Positions 33,323-45,555 of a stretch of DNA of 64,000 bases are shown piece by piece. Position 1 is the first letter of the stretch; every line of letters begins with the position of its first letter. Under the pieces are notes generated by a model that saw nothing but the letters and a program-made list of their open reading frames with translations, made no database searches and was not told the origin of the DNA. Source of the DNA: Margaritispora aquatica (lineage: Eukaryota; Ascomycota; Leotiomycetes; Helotiales; Discinellaceae); assembly GCA_007644065.1 (NCBI GenBank), contig VJWN01000002.1, forward strand, positions 505,809 to 569,808. Direction: 5' to 3'. Both the position numbers and the translations under genes were made by a program.

Positions 33323-35376
33323 ATGGAGGCCGTATTATTCGAGGACTCTCCTCTCGCCGACTATTTTGAAGGTTCGTTGACAGATCCCAGTATTTCGCGA
33401 CAAATGATGAGTAGATGGTCTAACATTTCTGGCTAGGTGAGGGTGCAGATGAACCAGAAGAATCCCCAAGTCGAAAGTATGATGCATCGTCCAACACATC
33501 AAGCCCATCCTTTGCCCCTCGTGGACGACCAACCATTCGATCAAAGTTTCGGCACAAATTACCACCACCTCTACGATTGGCCATTCCTGCAAATAGCACC
33601 GTGTCCGTAATACATAATACATGTTCGGTAAGTGCTGACAACACCGGGTCAGGTATGGCTGGTTCCGCGCTGACCATGACTTTGTATGCAGAGAGCTGTT
33701 AACTCCAGACTGGGACGAGCCGACAACGCGAGGTTTTTGGAAAGATTCCGGTATATCATAGTCGCATCGCAGTTGCTCAGCGCACATTCCTATTTGACAC
33801 AACCAGGCTATGGCCAGTCTCGCGAAACAGCAGTAGCATCTCCTGATGCTCCACAGCGCGGTGCTTTCACCCTCGCAGGGGCATCCGTGACAGCTTCATT
33901 TGCTTTCGCATTGGCTTGGTTGGTTCATTGGACCCGGGGAGGTGCGAGCTCTACTGTTGGAAAGGGCCGAATGGTAGTGTTCCTTGCTATCATCATTGTA
34001 TTGGCAACCATCTCGTATGCGTACGTTCGAAGGCAATGGCTTCAATATCTACGCCAACAGACAATCGCCGAGATAAGTGGATTAGTCAACAAAGCTCAAG
34101 CATTCGACGCGGCAGCGGCAGGATCTTTGACCCTAGTACAGGAGGTGGAATTAGTCTCTCGTGGCTACAGACTGTAAATGGTCGATTCGTGAAATTGGGA
34201 ACAAGGCTAATATTGCTATAGAAGTGCTCCTCTTCCGCCCATAAGCAGACTTGAAGACCGAGGCCAAACGAGAAGATGCCTGCGATTACGCAAACAGCTC
34301 CGGCTTTGTTTTGAAGAAATCATCCCTAGATATCAACATGCTTGCACCATTCTTCAGCCGTTCGCTGAAGAAATGGATCTGGAAAAATATTGCGATATTT
34401 ATGACATAAACGAAATCGACTTTTCAGAGGTCATGAATGGCTATCCAGAGCTTGAGTTGGACGATCCTGATTCTTTGAGAGTACTCAAACTTTTGGCGGC
34501 AAGATTTCACACTGCTCGAAAGATTTTCCTTTGTTGTTTGATGGCTTTGGATGCGGATGGAGGAAAGCCAGACTTTCTCAGGTGGAGCACAGCAGTCGAT
34601 GAGATTCATATGATTGCCACCTTGACCGGTGAAGCTGAGCATCGGCTTCACCGGATACTTAGCGAGGAAGAGAGTGCGTACTATCTATCATGATTGTGTG
34701 CGTCATGCTGACTTGAATAGATTTCCCTGTACCGCCAACTCCCAAATTACCCATGACCCCAGGCCGGGAGCGCTGGCGAGCCCAGCTCCGAAAATTAAAC
34801 TCTCTTTCCTCCGGAATCCGTGGCCTTCAAGCTAAATTACACGTACTTCGCGACGAATCCGACAAGAACCTTAATGAGACTGAGGAAGTTGCAGAGCTGG
34901 GCACTAATTTAATGATACAATACGAGTCTATTGGCATTGACTTGAAGGCTCTGATGCAAGAATGGGAGGAAGGAAAGGCAGCACTTGCTTCCAACATAGA
35001 CCGCAATGAGCGACGGATTTCCTCGATGAGTGGCATGTTATCACCCACAACTTCATTGGGTGGCTTGACTGCCGTGGAAGAGGGTAGTATTTCCGATGCT
35101 CTCAAAGCTCTCAATGGAGAAACTCGATCTCGCTACAGTATGGATTTCAGTTCATCTGATGCGGAGGAAATATTCGAAGCCATTGCTCTACCTCGCGCGA
35201 GAAGTGCATTGACACGCGAAGAGCGAATTTCTAAAATGAAGGAGGACAGAGTACGACGAGAGTCGGTGAAATTTAAGTCGGACGCCAACACGAAAATGCT
35301 ACGAGAGTTGGAATCTGTAATAAACTTGAGGCCTAAGAACAGGACGGCGCCAGCCAGACGAATAACGTCGATATGA
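33323..35376 (+). CDS. Vezatin/Inp2-type membrane protein (myosin-binding domain)
   Basis: The exons are 33323..33371, 33437..33627, 33692..34173, 34222..34673 and 34721..35376 (609 residues). The start MEAVLFEDSPLADYFEGEG, the basic SRLGRADNARFLERFRYIIV segment and two membrane helices (TLAGASVTASFAFALAWLVH and VVFLAIIIVLATISYAYV) are followed by a helical cytosolic region with RRQWLQYLRQQTI and LDDPDSLRVLKLLAARFH. This arrangement fits the fungal vezatin-type family. The yeast member Inp2 is the peroxisomal receptor for myosin V, which drives peroxisome inheritance; function here is inferred from that. The C-terminal third is coiled coil plus a Ser-rich acidic tail. Intron 1 has the uncommon donor GTTCGT. 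Confidence 0.8.
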
Positions 35377-35923
35377 TCACGCTTTAATGATTTTCTTGTA
35401 ATGTAGCTGGGATGAGCTCAGGAGCTTGGTGTTGGATAGGCAGCATTTGATCAGGGCTCTCTAATATCCCTATGCTTTGCTTTGTACACTATCAATACCC
35501 AGGATAGCGCGAGATAGAAACTAGCCGTTGTTTGGGGCATCTACTTTGTTAATAAATACCATCAAATTTATACCTGCTCTTTCGCGCGGAATCTCAGCAA
35601 GTTGTGAAGTGCAGCTTCAGGCTCACTACCAGGTAGCATATGCGGGAGTGACAAATTTCCAAAACTTTTACTCCTGACTAGCTATCTTTTTAGGTAGCTA
35701 TGCCAAATGCTACTATTCCAGGTTGTTTACTTGAGGTACAAGGTCATGTGACATCACACTTCAAGCACTGGCAGGTGCGAATTATCAAACCACCACAACC
35801 AAACGTCAAGTCGTTTCGAGGTGCGGACCATCTTGTCAAATCCAAAAACATGAAAACATTGATCAATGGGCCTGAAAACTTGTCATGACCTAATGATCAA
35901 CGTAGAAGACGCATGTTTCTATC
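35377..35923. promoter_or_regulatory. Intergenic, 3' flank of the vezatin-like gene and APC2 promoter
   Basis: This is 547 bases, tandem genes on the same strand. No additional gene is seen. Confidence 0.45.
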
Positions 35924-38730
35924 ATGCCTGGACGAACGATCCTTGACGCGCGCAAACGACGCGTTTTCGATTCTGTATTTGGGGGAATTGGAGATGTATC
36001 CCAGCCAACTCCTGTTGTAACGCCAGCAACTGGATTCACCGCTCCTGGACAGGCATTCGGAACTCCTGCTCTGTCTATTCCACAAAGCAAGTTTGCTTCA
36101 TCCCTGTCACATGACAGAAATGGAAACCCAGCTTCGAGGCGGTCTTTTGGAGGATCTGGTCATGACGAAGATCAAGTTCGATGGGATCGGTCGTGGCATA
36201 CCGTGACTCACACCTTGATACTCCCCAACTTCAAAGAGAGCCGGGGTGTTCTGGAATCCCTCAAGCCAGATGGGAGCTCTGTTGGCGCAGACTTTTTTGA
36301 CGCTCTTGAGGATGTTCTATATCCTCAATCTTGTCTGCCATATGCAAGGCAGACGGAAGACCTTCTGGTTTGGCATACCTCGCAAGTGCGTGTACACTTC
36401 CTACAGCAAGTTTTGCCAGTGATCCTTCGAGCTAGACAGCTCCAGGACCCGGAAGCAGTATTGCATAAAAGTGTCAAGGTTCTCGAGACAGCTCATCGTC
36501 AGTATCTGCATGGCCTCTCCTTCATCAAGGAGCAGATTGAGCACTCCTCTCCCGGATCTTCGAAACCGGTGATTTCAAAGTTTCTTCGAGATCTTCATGC
36601 AGTCATTAGCAATTCTGTCATGGAACCTATTTCTGAAAGCTTGGCATCAGTCCTGAAGATACGCGTTTTTGCAATCTTGGGCCTATCACCAACTTCTGGC
36701 GAGAGTAAGACAAACATTACAGCTGAGAGCGATGCTTCGGAAAAAGCCCGTCGAGAGCTGCTTGGTCTTGTGGAGGCTGTCAAGAATGTCGGACTAGCTG
36801 GGGAGAGTTTCCAGGTTATATTTGCCGAGATAATGAACGATGCCATGACAGAATACGTAGAGATAGGTTGCAAAGGATTATGGGCGTCTCAAGAGAATGT
36901 ACAGCCCAAAATTTCGACCAACACCTCTGTCTTGCCACGAGCGGCACATACAGCATCACCGTCTCAGTGTGTTACAGACCTATGTGAGTGGATTGAGAGT
37001 CGATATGCAAAACTTGTCGTTCAAACTCTCAACTTGCTCGATACTAAAACCAATGTATCATGGGGAGACAAGGAGAAGTACAAGGAGATGGGTATTGGTC
37101 GTCTTGCTGAGCTTCGTACGAATGAACTATTTGAAGTGGTAGGCAAGTGGCCAAATGGTGCAGGCGCCTTGGACGATCTTAGGACAGCTATCACGACACC
37201 TCAGCGACGTCTTCATCTCACGGAAGTGTTTGCTCGGACATTAAGCGAGAACTTGCTCCATCCGGCTACCTCAACACTACAGATACTGCAAACCTACATA
37301 TCGATGATCTGGTCATTCCATGCTCTTGATCATTCGAAGGTTCTCCTAGACCGAGTTGCATTTCCACTACAACTGTATTTATGTTCAAGAGAGGATACAG
37401 TAAGAATCATTATCAGTGGTCTGCTTGCAGAGGTTAGGGATCAGACCGGCAAGCTGATAACTCCGCCTGAAGGAAAGCTGTATGAATTGGCCCAAATTCT
37501 CACTGATCCATCCCAAGATTTAGGACAAAAGTTCAATGATGGAGATTTGGATTGGCATGATATGGATTGGGTGCCAGATCCTGTTGATGCTGGGCCTGGT
37601 TATAAAAGATCAAAGAATGCAGATATTATTGGTACTTTGATCAGTGCTCTTGGTTCGCAAGATGTTTTCATCAAAGAGTTTCAGCATATTATTGGCGAGA
37701 GCATGATTACGAAGGATGAAGCCTCTGACTTGAAAAAAGAGGTGAGTTTGTGCCATTTTCGTCGATCGATGAGACTAATTAGATATAGGAACGTGTTCTC
37801 GAATTGCTGATTGATCGTTTTGGAGAGTCACTCCTTCAAGCAAGTCAAGTCATGATAAGGGATATTGGGGATTCCCATGCACTTAACAAATCGATACGGC
37901 AAGATTCAAGATTGGCACCTGTCAATCCCAGGATGAACACTATATTCACTAAGAACGGTCCACAAACGATTGACAGACCTGGTTTGCACGCCAAGATTCT
38001 CTCCAGATATTTCTGGACCCAACTTGAAAAAGAAACTTTCCAAATCCCGGAGCCCATCTCTGCATTACAGCGTGTATATGAGGAAGGCTTCGAAAGCCAG
38101 AAATCGAATAGGAAGTTGACGTGGCTGCAAACTTTGGGGAAAGTGGTTGTAGAGCTAGAATTAGAGGATCGTACGATAAAGGAAATGGTTCACACCTGGC
38201 AAGCTACCGTCATCTATGCTTTTCACAGCGATGGGACTGGCACCACTGTGCAACATACAATCGAGAGCTTAACCTCCAAGCTCGAAATGGATGAGAACCT
38301 CGTACGTTCCGCTATCAACTTCTGGGTCAACAAGCTCGTCCTGCACGAAGCATCACCCTCGAAATTCACGGTCCTTGAAACACTCAATCAAGAAGAGCGT
38401 GTGCGGTCTCAAACAGCCGCCGCCGCAGCTGGCGGTAGCGGTGGTGCCTCATCGTCAAGCTCCCGTGACAATGGCGCAAGTGCGGACGGTCGGGGCAGCA
38501 ATCAGGGCATGGGCGGCGCAAAGGAACAGATGTACTGGCAGTATATTCAGGGTATGCTGAAGAATCGCGGAGGCGGCATGCCGTTGGCGCAGATTGCCAT
38601 GACGTTAAAGATGCTGATTACTGAGGGCTTTCCATTTGGGAATGAGGAGTTGAAGGCATTTTTGGATGGGAAGGTTGGGGCTGAGGGTGGTTTGGAAGTG
38701 AAGGGCGGGAAGTATAAACTTAAGAAGTGA
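35924..38730 (+). CDS. APC2: Anaphase-promoting complex subunit 2 (cullin homologue)
   Basis: APC2 is the cullin-like scaffold of the APC/C ubiquitin ligase. It binds the RING subunit Apc11 and drives cyclin B and securin destruction. There are two exons, 35924..37741 and 37789..38730 (919 residues), with a 47-nt intron that joins DLKKE to ERVLELLIDRFGESLL. The N-terminal helical part is followed by the cullin-homology domain (LLIDRFGESLLQASQVMIRD, LHAKILSRYFWTQLEKETF, LTWLQTLGKVVVELELEDR). The APC2-specific winged-helix C-terminus follows (MYWQYIQGMLKNRGGGMPLA, ending VKGGKYKLKK). A Gly/Ser/Ala-rich linker (38415-38515) separates them and is expected to be flexible. The length is normal for the family. 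Confidence 0.93.
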
Positions 38731-38897
38731 ATGAGTGAGGTGGGGAGGGAGGTGTTTTGTACAAAGGATAGGGTTGCAGACAATGTAGAATTTACAGGCA
38801 CTTTCAGAGCCAACTATACCTAAATTCAATTCAACTTACCCTCAAAGACCACTTACCACTTACCTCTCATGACCTATCTAGGTACAAACACTCACTA

Positions 38898-38924
38898 ACC
38901 ACCACCACCACCATCACCACCACC
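38898..38924 (+). repeat. (ACC)n trinucleotide repeat
   Basis: A run of ACC units with one ATC interruption lies just 3' of APC2. Confidence 0.75.
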
Positions 38925-39903
38925 GAGTAGGCGCCAACAGCGATTTCTCAAGATTAGATTAAACTGGTGTGGGTAGAATGGTTAGAAGTACAAACTTCGA
39001 CTAGTCACTAATTCAAACTTCGCAAATTCAAAAAATTTCGCCAACTCGCCAATTCTATCTAAATAATAAAAAAGCCAACTCGCCAGCCACGTCCCTGAAT
39101 TCAAAAACTCCGCTGCGAGAGGTTCTCTACAGGCAGCAGTTCTACTAAGTAAGGGCTTTGAGTTTGGGGTGGGTCGATCTTTGGAGGTTTGATATTGTGC
39201 GGCATTTTGGGGGGAATAGGGCAACTTTGGAGAGACGGAGGGGAGATAATGAGCATTTAGATCTTTGGGGGACGCCTTTACGTGGAAATCACGACGCCTG
39301 CTCTTTTTTTAGGGGGTGGATTGGGTGGTTGTCTGGTAGGTAGGTTGGTATCTGATATGTAGTAGTTATATTTACAGGTACGTAGGGACCATGGAATCTT
39401 TAACCAAGAGCTTCATTTCTCCATCTCGCTTCCTCTTGCCCGTCACATGTCACTTAAGATCTGTCCACTGTGCTGTACAGCAGATTTTTCTACATCATAG
39501 GTATCTAGTTTATAGAGCATTGGATGATTATAGGGCTTCCACTCGCGCCGATTCTGGTAAGGTACTGTTTGCTGCATTTCAGTTATAAGGCTCGAGGTGA
39601 GTAAGCGTTTGAGTTGATGTGAATAAGTGGATGGTATGAGGTGAAGTGACGTGAAGTGAGCAGATTAAGTAGGTGGTATGAAGTGAGTTAATGAAATACC
39701 TTGGATAAAGTGAGCTGGTATCATGACTCAATGATCGGGAATCTATAGTATTACTTCTGCTTTTCAGGTTTGCTTTAAATTTTATCCAAGTGTTAATACG
39801 TTAGATATATACAATAATGGTTTGTTTAAAGGGAAGTAAAAAGCAGTGTAGTGGAGTGTAGTGCAGTGCAGTGCTAAGGTAGTTTTAAGGTAGTATATAC
39901 TTA

Positions 39904-40056
39904 CTTACTTATTTACTCACTCACTCACCTACTCTACTCTCCTACTGTCCTACTCACTTACTGACCTACTTACCTACCTACCTACCTACCTACCTACCTA
40001 CTCTGCTCTCCCACTTACCTACTTACCCCACCTACCTACCTCCTTACTTACCTAAC
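39904..40056 (+). repeat. Long imperfect (TACC/TACT)n tract
   Basis: About 150 bases consist almost only of CTTA, CTCA, CTAC and TACC words, with a pure (TACC) core at about 39970-40002. The purine-rich complement appears at 40521-40570. Confidence 0.85.
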
Positions 40057-40304
40057 TCCTTACAACATCATGAATCTCCGTCCCTGCGCATCCACTGCAT
40101 CGAGAAGATTGCATATGTAATCATTTTAGACTTTATGTGGGCAAGTAGCTTGGGGTCTTGATGTTTTGAGATCTTGAGGTCTTGGCATGCTGCACTTATA
40201 GACTAGTATATAATGATAATATACATAAAACCATATCTTCGAAATTACTCACCTACAACGCGGAGGGAATTCAGAAGTGTGGATTCTCAAAACTATGAAA
40301 GTTT

Positions 40305-40361
40305 TACTGCTACTGTTACTGCTGCTGTTGCCGCTGCTACTGTTGCTGCTGTTATTGCTGG
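40305..40361 (+). repeat. (CTG/CTA/GTT) trinucleotide tract
   Basis: An imperfect triplet repeat of TACTGC, TGCTGT and TGCTGCTG words. Confidence 0.8.
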
Positions 40362-40520
40362 ATTAATGTAAGTCTTATGAGTTTTATTTATCCTCTTTAT
40401 TTGCCTTCGTAGTAGGATTACGCGGTTTGGGTTTGGAAGTGAATCCATTCTTGGCTGGTAAGTTGGTGAGCTTGTGAGTTGGTCTTGTACTTGAGGTTTA
40501 CCCTTTGACAAGATTCAGAT

Positions 40521-40570
40521 CTAGGTAGGTAGGTAGGTTAGTAGGTGAGTAGGTAGATGGGTAGGTAGGC
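40521..40570 (+). repeat. (GGTA)n tract, complementary to the one at 39.9 kb
   Basis: AGGTAGGTAGGTAGG and related words; on one RNA strand this could pair with the TACC tract 460 bases upstream. Confidence 0.8.
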
Positions 40571-41244
40571 AGTATGAGGATGAGGTTTATCGCGTGCGAA
40601 GTAACGGAACTTTGTCATTTCAAAGATCCACATCCAGCACCCAAGGTACTTGGCTTGCGATTAGGCATACATTGATATTGATACTGAGATGGATGTAGAT
40701 CAGGCAGGTAAGGTAAGGTAAGTAGATTATTGGTTATCCATCGAATATCACGAAAACCCACGTGTTTTCCAGTTATCTACCGTCCTTTCGCTGCCAGCTA
40801 GCACAGCACATAGGTATGTCTATGTAGGAAGCAAGCGAGCAAGCAAGGCAATTAAGCAAGCAAAGCATAAAGTACCTACTTGCTGGCATTACGCGTACAT
40901 TTCTCAGCCTCATCGAAGTCACAGTCACGGCAACAGTCACGGATATTGCCTGCCTACCAGCCTGCTCTGCTCTGCTGACGACGGAGTCCTGGCTTGCTGC
41001 CGATACCCACTTCATTCAGGCTTTGTCCTGTCTGCTAGTCGGGCGTAAGAGAAAAAAAAGTCTGTCTCACCTTATTTCGCTGCCTGTGCTTTACTGGGGA
41101 CCAAAAAAAGAGCGACTCGTTAGGTCTTAGCTATTCACTGGTGCGTGGCGGGTTGTGTGTCGTGCTTTTGCACTTACATGTTGAATTTGGAGGGATGATG
41201 ATATTGGGTGCTGGGTGGTAGGCTGGCTGGCTGCTGGATGACAT

Positions 41245-41263
41245 GAGTGTGTGTGTGTGTGTG
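41245..41263 (+). repeat. (GT)n dinucleotide repeat
   Basis: A run of GT units followed by GTGGTTGACTGTGAG. Confidence 0.85.
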
Positions 41264-42240
41264 GTTGACTGTGAGTATGACTGTGATGTGGTGGATGGAA
41301 TGGTGAATTTTCTGTGACGATACCCACCTACGATGACTGCGTCGTCTTCGGAGGCGACGAGTATGACAGGTGTGAGTGTGAGTGTAAGTGGGAGTTTAAG
41401 TGTGAGTCGGTTGGTGGTACTGTAGTAACTGGTGGCAGTGGAAGTGAGAGTGGGAGGCAAACAGCGTCGTGGTTCCTCTAATTGCATTTGCCGTTGCCTC
41501 GCTCGCTTGCTTGCTTGCTGACAGCCATCTATTCTGAGGATTGACTCTCTCTACCTTACCTTATTCTCCGACTGTGGTGGAGAGGTTGGGAAATAATCGT
41601 TGGATGATTTTTCACTAAGCGAAGTCAAGCGTGAGGAACGAGGATGAAGACGGTCAGGTGGATAGGCTGGGAAACCATTGCGATGCGATGCGATGGGGTG
41701 TGGGTTGGTATACAGCAACAGCAAGGGCACGCACGAAAGGGATGGATGTCCGTTTTTCGGTGAGGTGAGGTGAGACTTTTTTTCTCTTTTGGGCGTTTGC
41801 GTTTTCACTCGGTATCTTTTGCATTTGTTCAGCTGGTGTTGGTCGGACATGGTGACGGCGACGGCGACTTGCAGGTCGGTGGTTTCTTGGTAGTGAGTAC
41901 GGGAAGTAGAGAAGGGGTGGTGCAAGTTCTAAGGATACATAAGAACGTGGACGTGTATTTTGATTACGTAAGGTGACATTCATACGAGTTACGAGTATCA
42001 TTTGAGGAATGGGGAGGAGTAAGGCTTGAATGAGGTAGAGGTAGAGCGGATGAGGTTTGTCCTGTGTCCATGCCGACTGCGGATCATATCTGTCTGCTGT
42101 GAGGAGTGCTGTGAGGAGGAGGGGTTTGCTTGGAGGAAGAGGTTGAACGTGACTGTGCTATAGGTAGGATAGCCATGGATGGATAGGTAGATCACTAATA
42201 ATGGATGTAAGGTAAGTAAGTCAAAGTCTGGGTAGGCTGG

Positions 42241-42268
42241 TCAGTCGTCAGTCGTCAGTCGTCAGTCA
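42241..42268 (+). repeat. (CAGTCGT)n heptamer repeat
   Basis: Three to four tandem copies of a 7-base unit, degenerating downstream. Confidence 0.85.
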
Positions 42269-42545
42269 TCGGTCGTAAGTCTCAAGTCATTTGTCCGGCC
42301 TCGGTAGACAATTTATGCGGTTGCAGTGGTGAGGCGGTGGAGATACAGACAGGATCGATATAAGGTAAGATTGGTTATGGAAGGTGAGTGCTTTAGGAGA
42401 AGCATACGGAAAAGTATAGTAGAGTAGATATGGGCTGTGCTATCCTATCCTGTAAGATGTATTGCGTGATGCGTGGATGAAATCAGTGACGACTTCATCC
42501 TATTGTATATTGTAGATTGGCACTGTCGGCTCACGGAGAAACAAC

Positions 42546-42572
42546 AAACGAGAAACGAGAAACGAGAAACGA
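42546..42572 (+). repeat. (ACGAGAA)n heptamer repeat
   Basis: Three to four tandem copies of a 7-base unit. Confidence 0.85.
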
Positions 42573-42936
42573 ACAGATGTTGATGTCGGTGTCGGTGTGA
42601 TCTGGTCCATGGTGTCACGGTGTGTATGAAGTATGAAGTATTGATTAGATATCAATCAATCAAATCAGTACTCGGAGTTCAAAGCCCTCTCCATCTTTCT
42701 CTCCATTCCATCCCATTCCCTTGCTTATTAGCAGTACTCAGCAGACTTGCTCATCCATCTTACTCACTTCTCATCTAGCTACCTAGTTCGTGACGTGATC
42801 GTGAGTGTCTCTCCCGATCCCCTCTGGACCTCCGTTCGGAAGGCCAGGTATCTCTCACCGCCCTTCCGAACTTCAGCCTGAGAATGTCGTATCTGAGCTC
42901 AGTTTTGTTCTAATTCAGTCACCGCGCCGGCGGGTA

Positions 42937-42970
42937 GGGAAGAATGGGAAGAATGGGAAGAATGGAAGAA
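42937..42970 (+). repeat. (GGGAAGAAT)n nonamer repeat
   Basis: About three and a half copies of a 9-base purine-rich unit. Confidence 0.85.
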
Positions 42971-43612
42971 GGGTGGGATAATCATAAGACAGACAAGAAA
43001 AGCGACCTGATGGAACTGCTGAATGCGACGAGACGAAAGAGGTCAGGTCAGATGTAGGCCAAGGACGAGAAGATTGCTGTTTTGGGTGGTGGTCGAGTGG
43101 TCGAGGTGGCTCGGCTATTCGTTCGACCAAATTCATCCAACTCCCGCGTGCGGTTGGATTACGAAAGTATAATGCGATATCTACCTACTTAGGAAGTCTT
43201 TCTCACTCTCTGTTTCGTGCCTGTGTACCTTGGGTTGCCTCGTGGAAGTTGAGTAACGGAAAGGAAAAGGTGAGATCTGACATGCTTGTTTTGTGAGGCT
43301 CTCTGATCGGCGTAAGTGAGCGAGTCAGTGTGCTTTGAGTTTGAGACAAGACCGGATCCGGTGTCTGATGAGTGAGGATTGTTGGATTCTTGGAACAAAA
43401 ACAGTTTGATGTTGTCTTTCATATAAAGGACTACCTGGTACCCGAATAAGTAGGTAAGAAGGATCCCACATTATCACGTTTTGGTGAAGTCGCCGAGCAG
43501 AGTAGACAATTCCTACTGCGTGTGTATGTATGTTCTGGCTATTTGAGGTGCATCATAGCATCATAGCATGATGGTGATGATGATGATATTTGGATACTAT
43601 ATCCTAGCATCC

Positions 43613-43636
43613 TAGAAGAAGAAGAAGAAGAAGAAG
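43613..43636 (+). repeat. (GAA)n trinucleotide repeat
   Basis: An uninterrupted run of about seven to eight GAA units. Confidence 0.9.
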
Positions 43637-43954
43637 CAAACTATCGGACGTCCTTGCGTATTGTGTTCGTTTACGTTTGTTTAGCTTTCGCTTTTGCAAA
43701 GAATGTGTGTACCTTGTCTACTTAGTCACCTGCTTAAATCCATAGCTAGATACGTAATATACTTTAGTCCACCCGATTTGAATAATAGACACGACATTCA
43801 GGTGTGAAAGGCATATAAAGTTGATAAATAATTCAAGTAAATAGACTAAAGTACTATAGCTATTTCTCCCCCTCTATCCACTATCCTCTATCCTTTATCC
43901 TCTATCGATTGTCAGTCAACCCCTCTCTTTTTCTTTATCACAATCAACAACCTG

Positions 43955-43984
43955 GAATCAACAATCAACAATCAACAATCAATA
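43955..43984 (+). repeat. (AATCAAC)n heptamer repeat
   Basis: About four tandem copies of a 7-base unit. Confidence 0.85.
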
Positions 43985-44555
43985 ATCGATAAGAACCTGA
44001 AGTGGAGAGGTTGGAGGGCTGGCCAGCCCACTACATCACTCTAGCCCCTCACTGGAGACCAAACGTACCACTAAATCCCTGTGAATGAGACATGGAAAAT
44101 CCACCCCAAACTGTGCTAAAGCCCACTGACATCAAGAGGATCGCCACTTACCCTGCTTAGTTTGTCGCTCCCAGGGAGAACCACCATAGGCAAGGGCAAA
44201 TCATAAGGTAGGGCGAACGAGGGAGGGACAGAGGACAGAGGACAGAGGGAGGGGCAGTTAGTGCCAGCAGCTTAGCAGTTCGGAAGTTCAGCAACCTGTG
44301 AGGTAAACATGAACTTACTGTATCGCAAGCAGTATAGGAAGAGTAACATGAATAAATGCAGTTAAAATGAATGAGTAATTCGATTCCTTTCTTTCCCAGA
44401 TATATTATGCATTTATTCCACTATCTCGTATTCATATCTATAATCATATCCATATGATTGTTTCTTACAACAACAACAACAACCACAACTTTCTATGATT
44501 CCAACAGGGTTCAACTTGGAACCAGGCCAGCCAATGCGAATACCAATGCAAAAAA

Positions 44556-44595
44556 GGAACTGGAACTGGAACTGGAGCTCGAGCTGGAACTGCGG
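44556..44595 (+). repeat. (GGAACT)n hexamer repeat
   Basis: GGAACT three times, then GGAGCT/CGAGCT variants and GGAACT again. Confidence 0.85.
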
Positions 44596-44634
44596 TAAAA
44601 AATAAAAATAAAAAAGGTAAAGCAAGCGACAGAC

Positions 44635-44656
44635 GAGAGGTGAGGTGAGGTGAGGA
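44635..44656 (+). repeat. (GAGGT)n pentamer repeat
   Basis: About four tandem copies. Confidence 0.85.
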
Positions 44657-45251
44657 GAGCGAGAAAGTGTCTGAAGTTTGCATCATTTGCGGACAAATCC
44701 AGTCTCTAGTGTCGAGTGTTCAGTTCCAGTCTCCAGTCCAGGCCAGTCCTCCAAGTCTCTTTTCCAGTCCCTCCCAGTCCCTCCCAGTCTTTGCTGTGAG
44801 TCGAGTTTCACTCATTCTCACTTCCTCCCCCTCCCCTCCAACCCACTTCCACATCCACTTCCACATGCACCTGAATCCTCGCACGTCTGGTTGATGGTCT
44901 ACGGTCTACGGTCCACGGACTACCTCCAAAAGTAGCCGGTCTTTTACGCAGTCCAGCCCAGCCAACACCAGCACCAGCAGAAACACCACAGCACTACCAG
45001 CATCGGCTGTCCTCGTGCCTTTCCTACCTACCTTACATACACGCTCGCCTTCATACATAAGTGTTGGAGGGGAACCCGAATCCTAAAACCCACCTTCCAC
45101 TTCCCACCACCACTCAACACCACCACCCGACCTCTCCGACATCTGCCATTTCAAAGTCTGCAAAACTACTTAAATAACGACTGTTCTTAGGAATCTCCCT
45201 ACAGGTTCAATACACCGAGTCTACGACCAGCAGATCGAATACAAGACAACC

Positions 45252-45437
45252 GTGGACTCGAGGCTAGAAAGTCATTCCGATCTCCAGAGATCCTCCACCA
45301 TCGACATACCATCCGTTGCCAACTTCGACCATTCCAAACTGTCTGGAGCTGATACCTCGCACTTGAAACACCCAATCTGTCACGACTTCCTCAAGATCCT
45401 TCTCGGCAGAAACCTCGAAACTGGTGTACTTCCATGA
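45252..45437 (+). promoter_or_regulatory. Possible 61-codon leader ORF upstream of the RING gene
   Basis: An ATG opens MDSRLESHSDLQRSSTIDIP and on to a TGA at 45437, only 118 bases before the RING-protein start. It is not low complexity. It may be an upstream ORF, or part of a spliced leader. Only the open frame is seen. Confidence 0.25.
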
Positions 45438-45555
45438 GCAACACAAAAGACGATCATCTACGGCTTCCAGTCTCTCGTTCTGAGGTTCACACCAGCTGAG
45501 AGGCGGGAGCGGTCTCTGCTTGAAGGAAGGTCAAGGCTACCAACAAATATCACAA

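Larger units (their letters stand above)
38731..45555. other. 6.8-kb gene-free block rich in diverse microsatellites
   Basis: No supported coding sequence was found over 6.8 kb, the largest gap of the window. Minus-strand frames near 41131-42001 and others are simple-sequence translations (Thr/His/Ser runs). The block is filled with short tandem repeats of many different units: CCA, TACC, GTAGG, CTG/GTT, GT, CAGTCGT, GAAAC, GGGAAGAAT, GAA, CAACAAT, GACAGAG, GGAACT, GAGGT and CAGTCC. Several are listed separately. The plus strand becomes C-rich from about 44700 to 45240, which suggests promoter and leader of the RING gene. A possible 61-codon leader ORF lies at 45252-45437. Confidence 0.6.

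Noticed and set aside
41131..42001. Several overlapping minus-strand frames of 66-124 codons
   Set aside because: Their translations are runs of Thr, His, Ser and Pro from GTGAGT-like simple repeats, and overlapping frames are open together, which is typical of low-complexity DNA.
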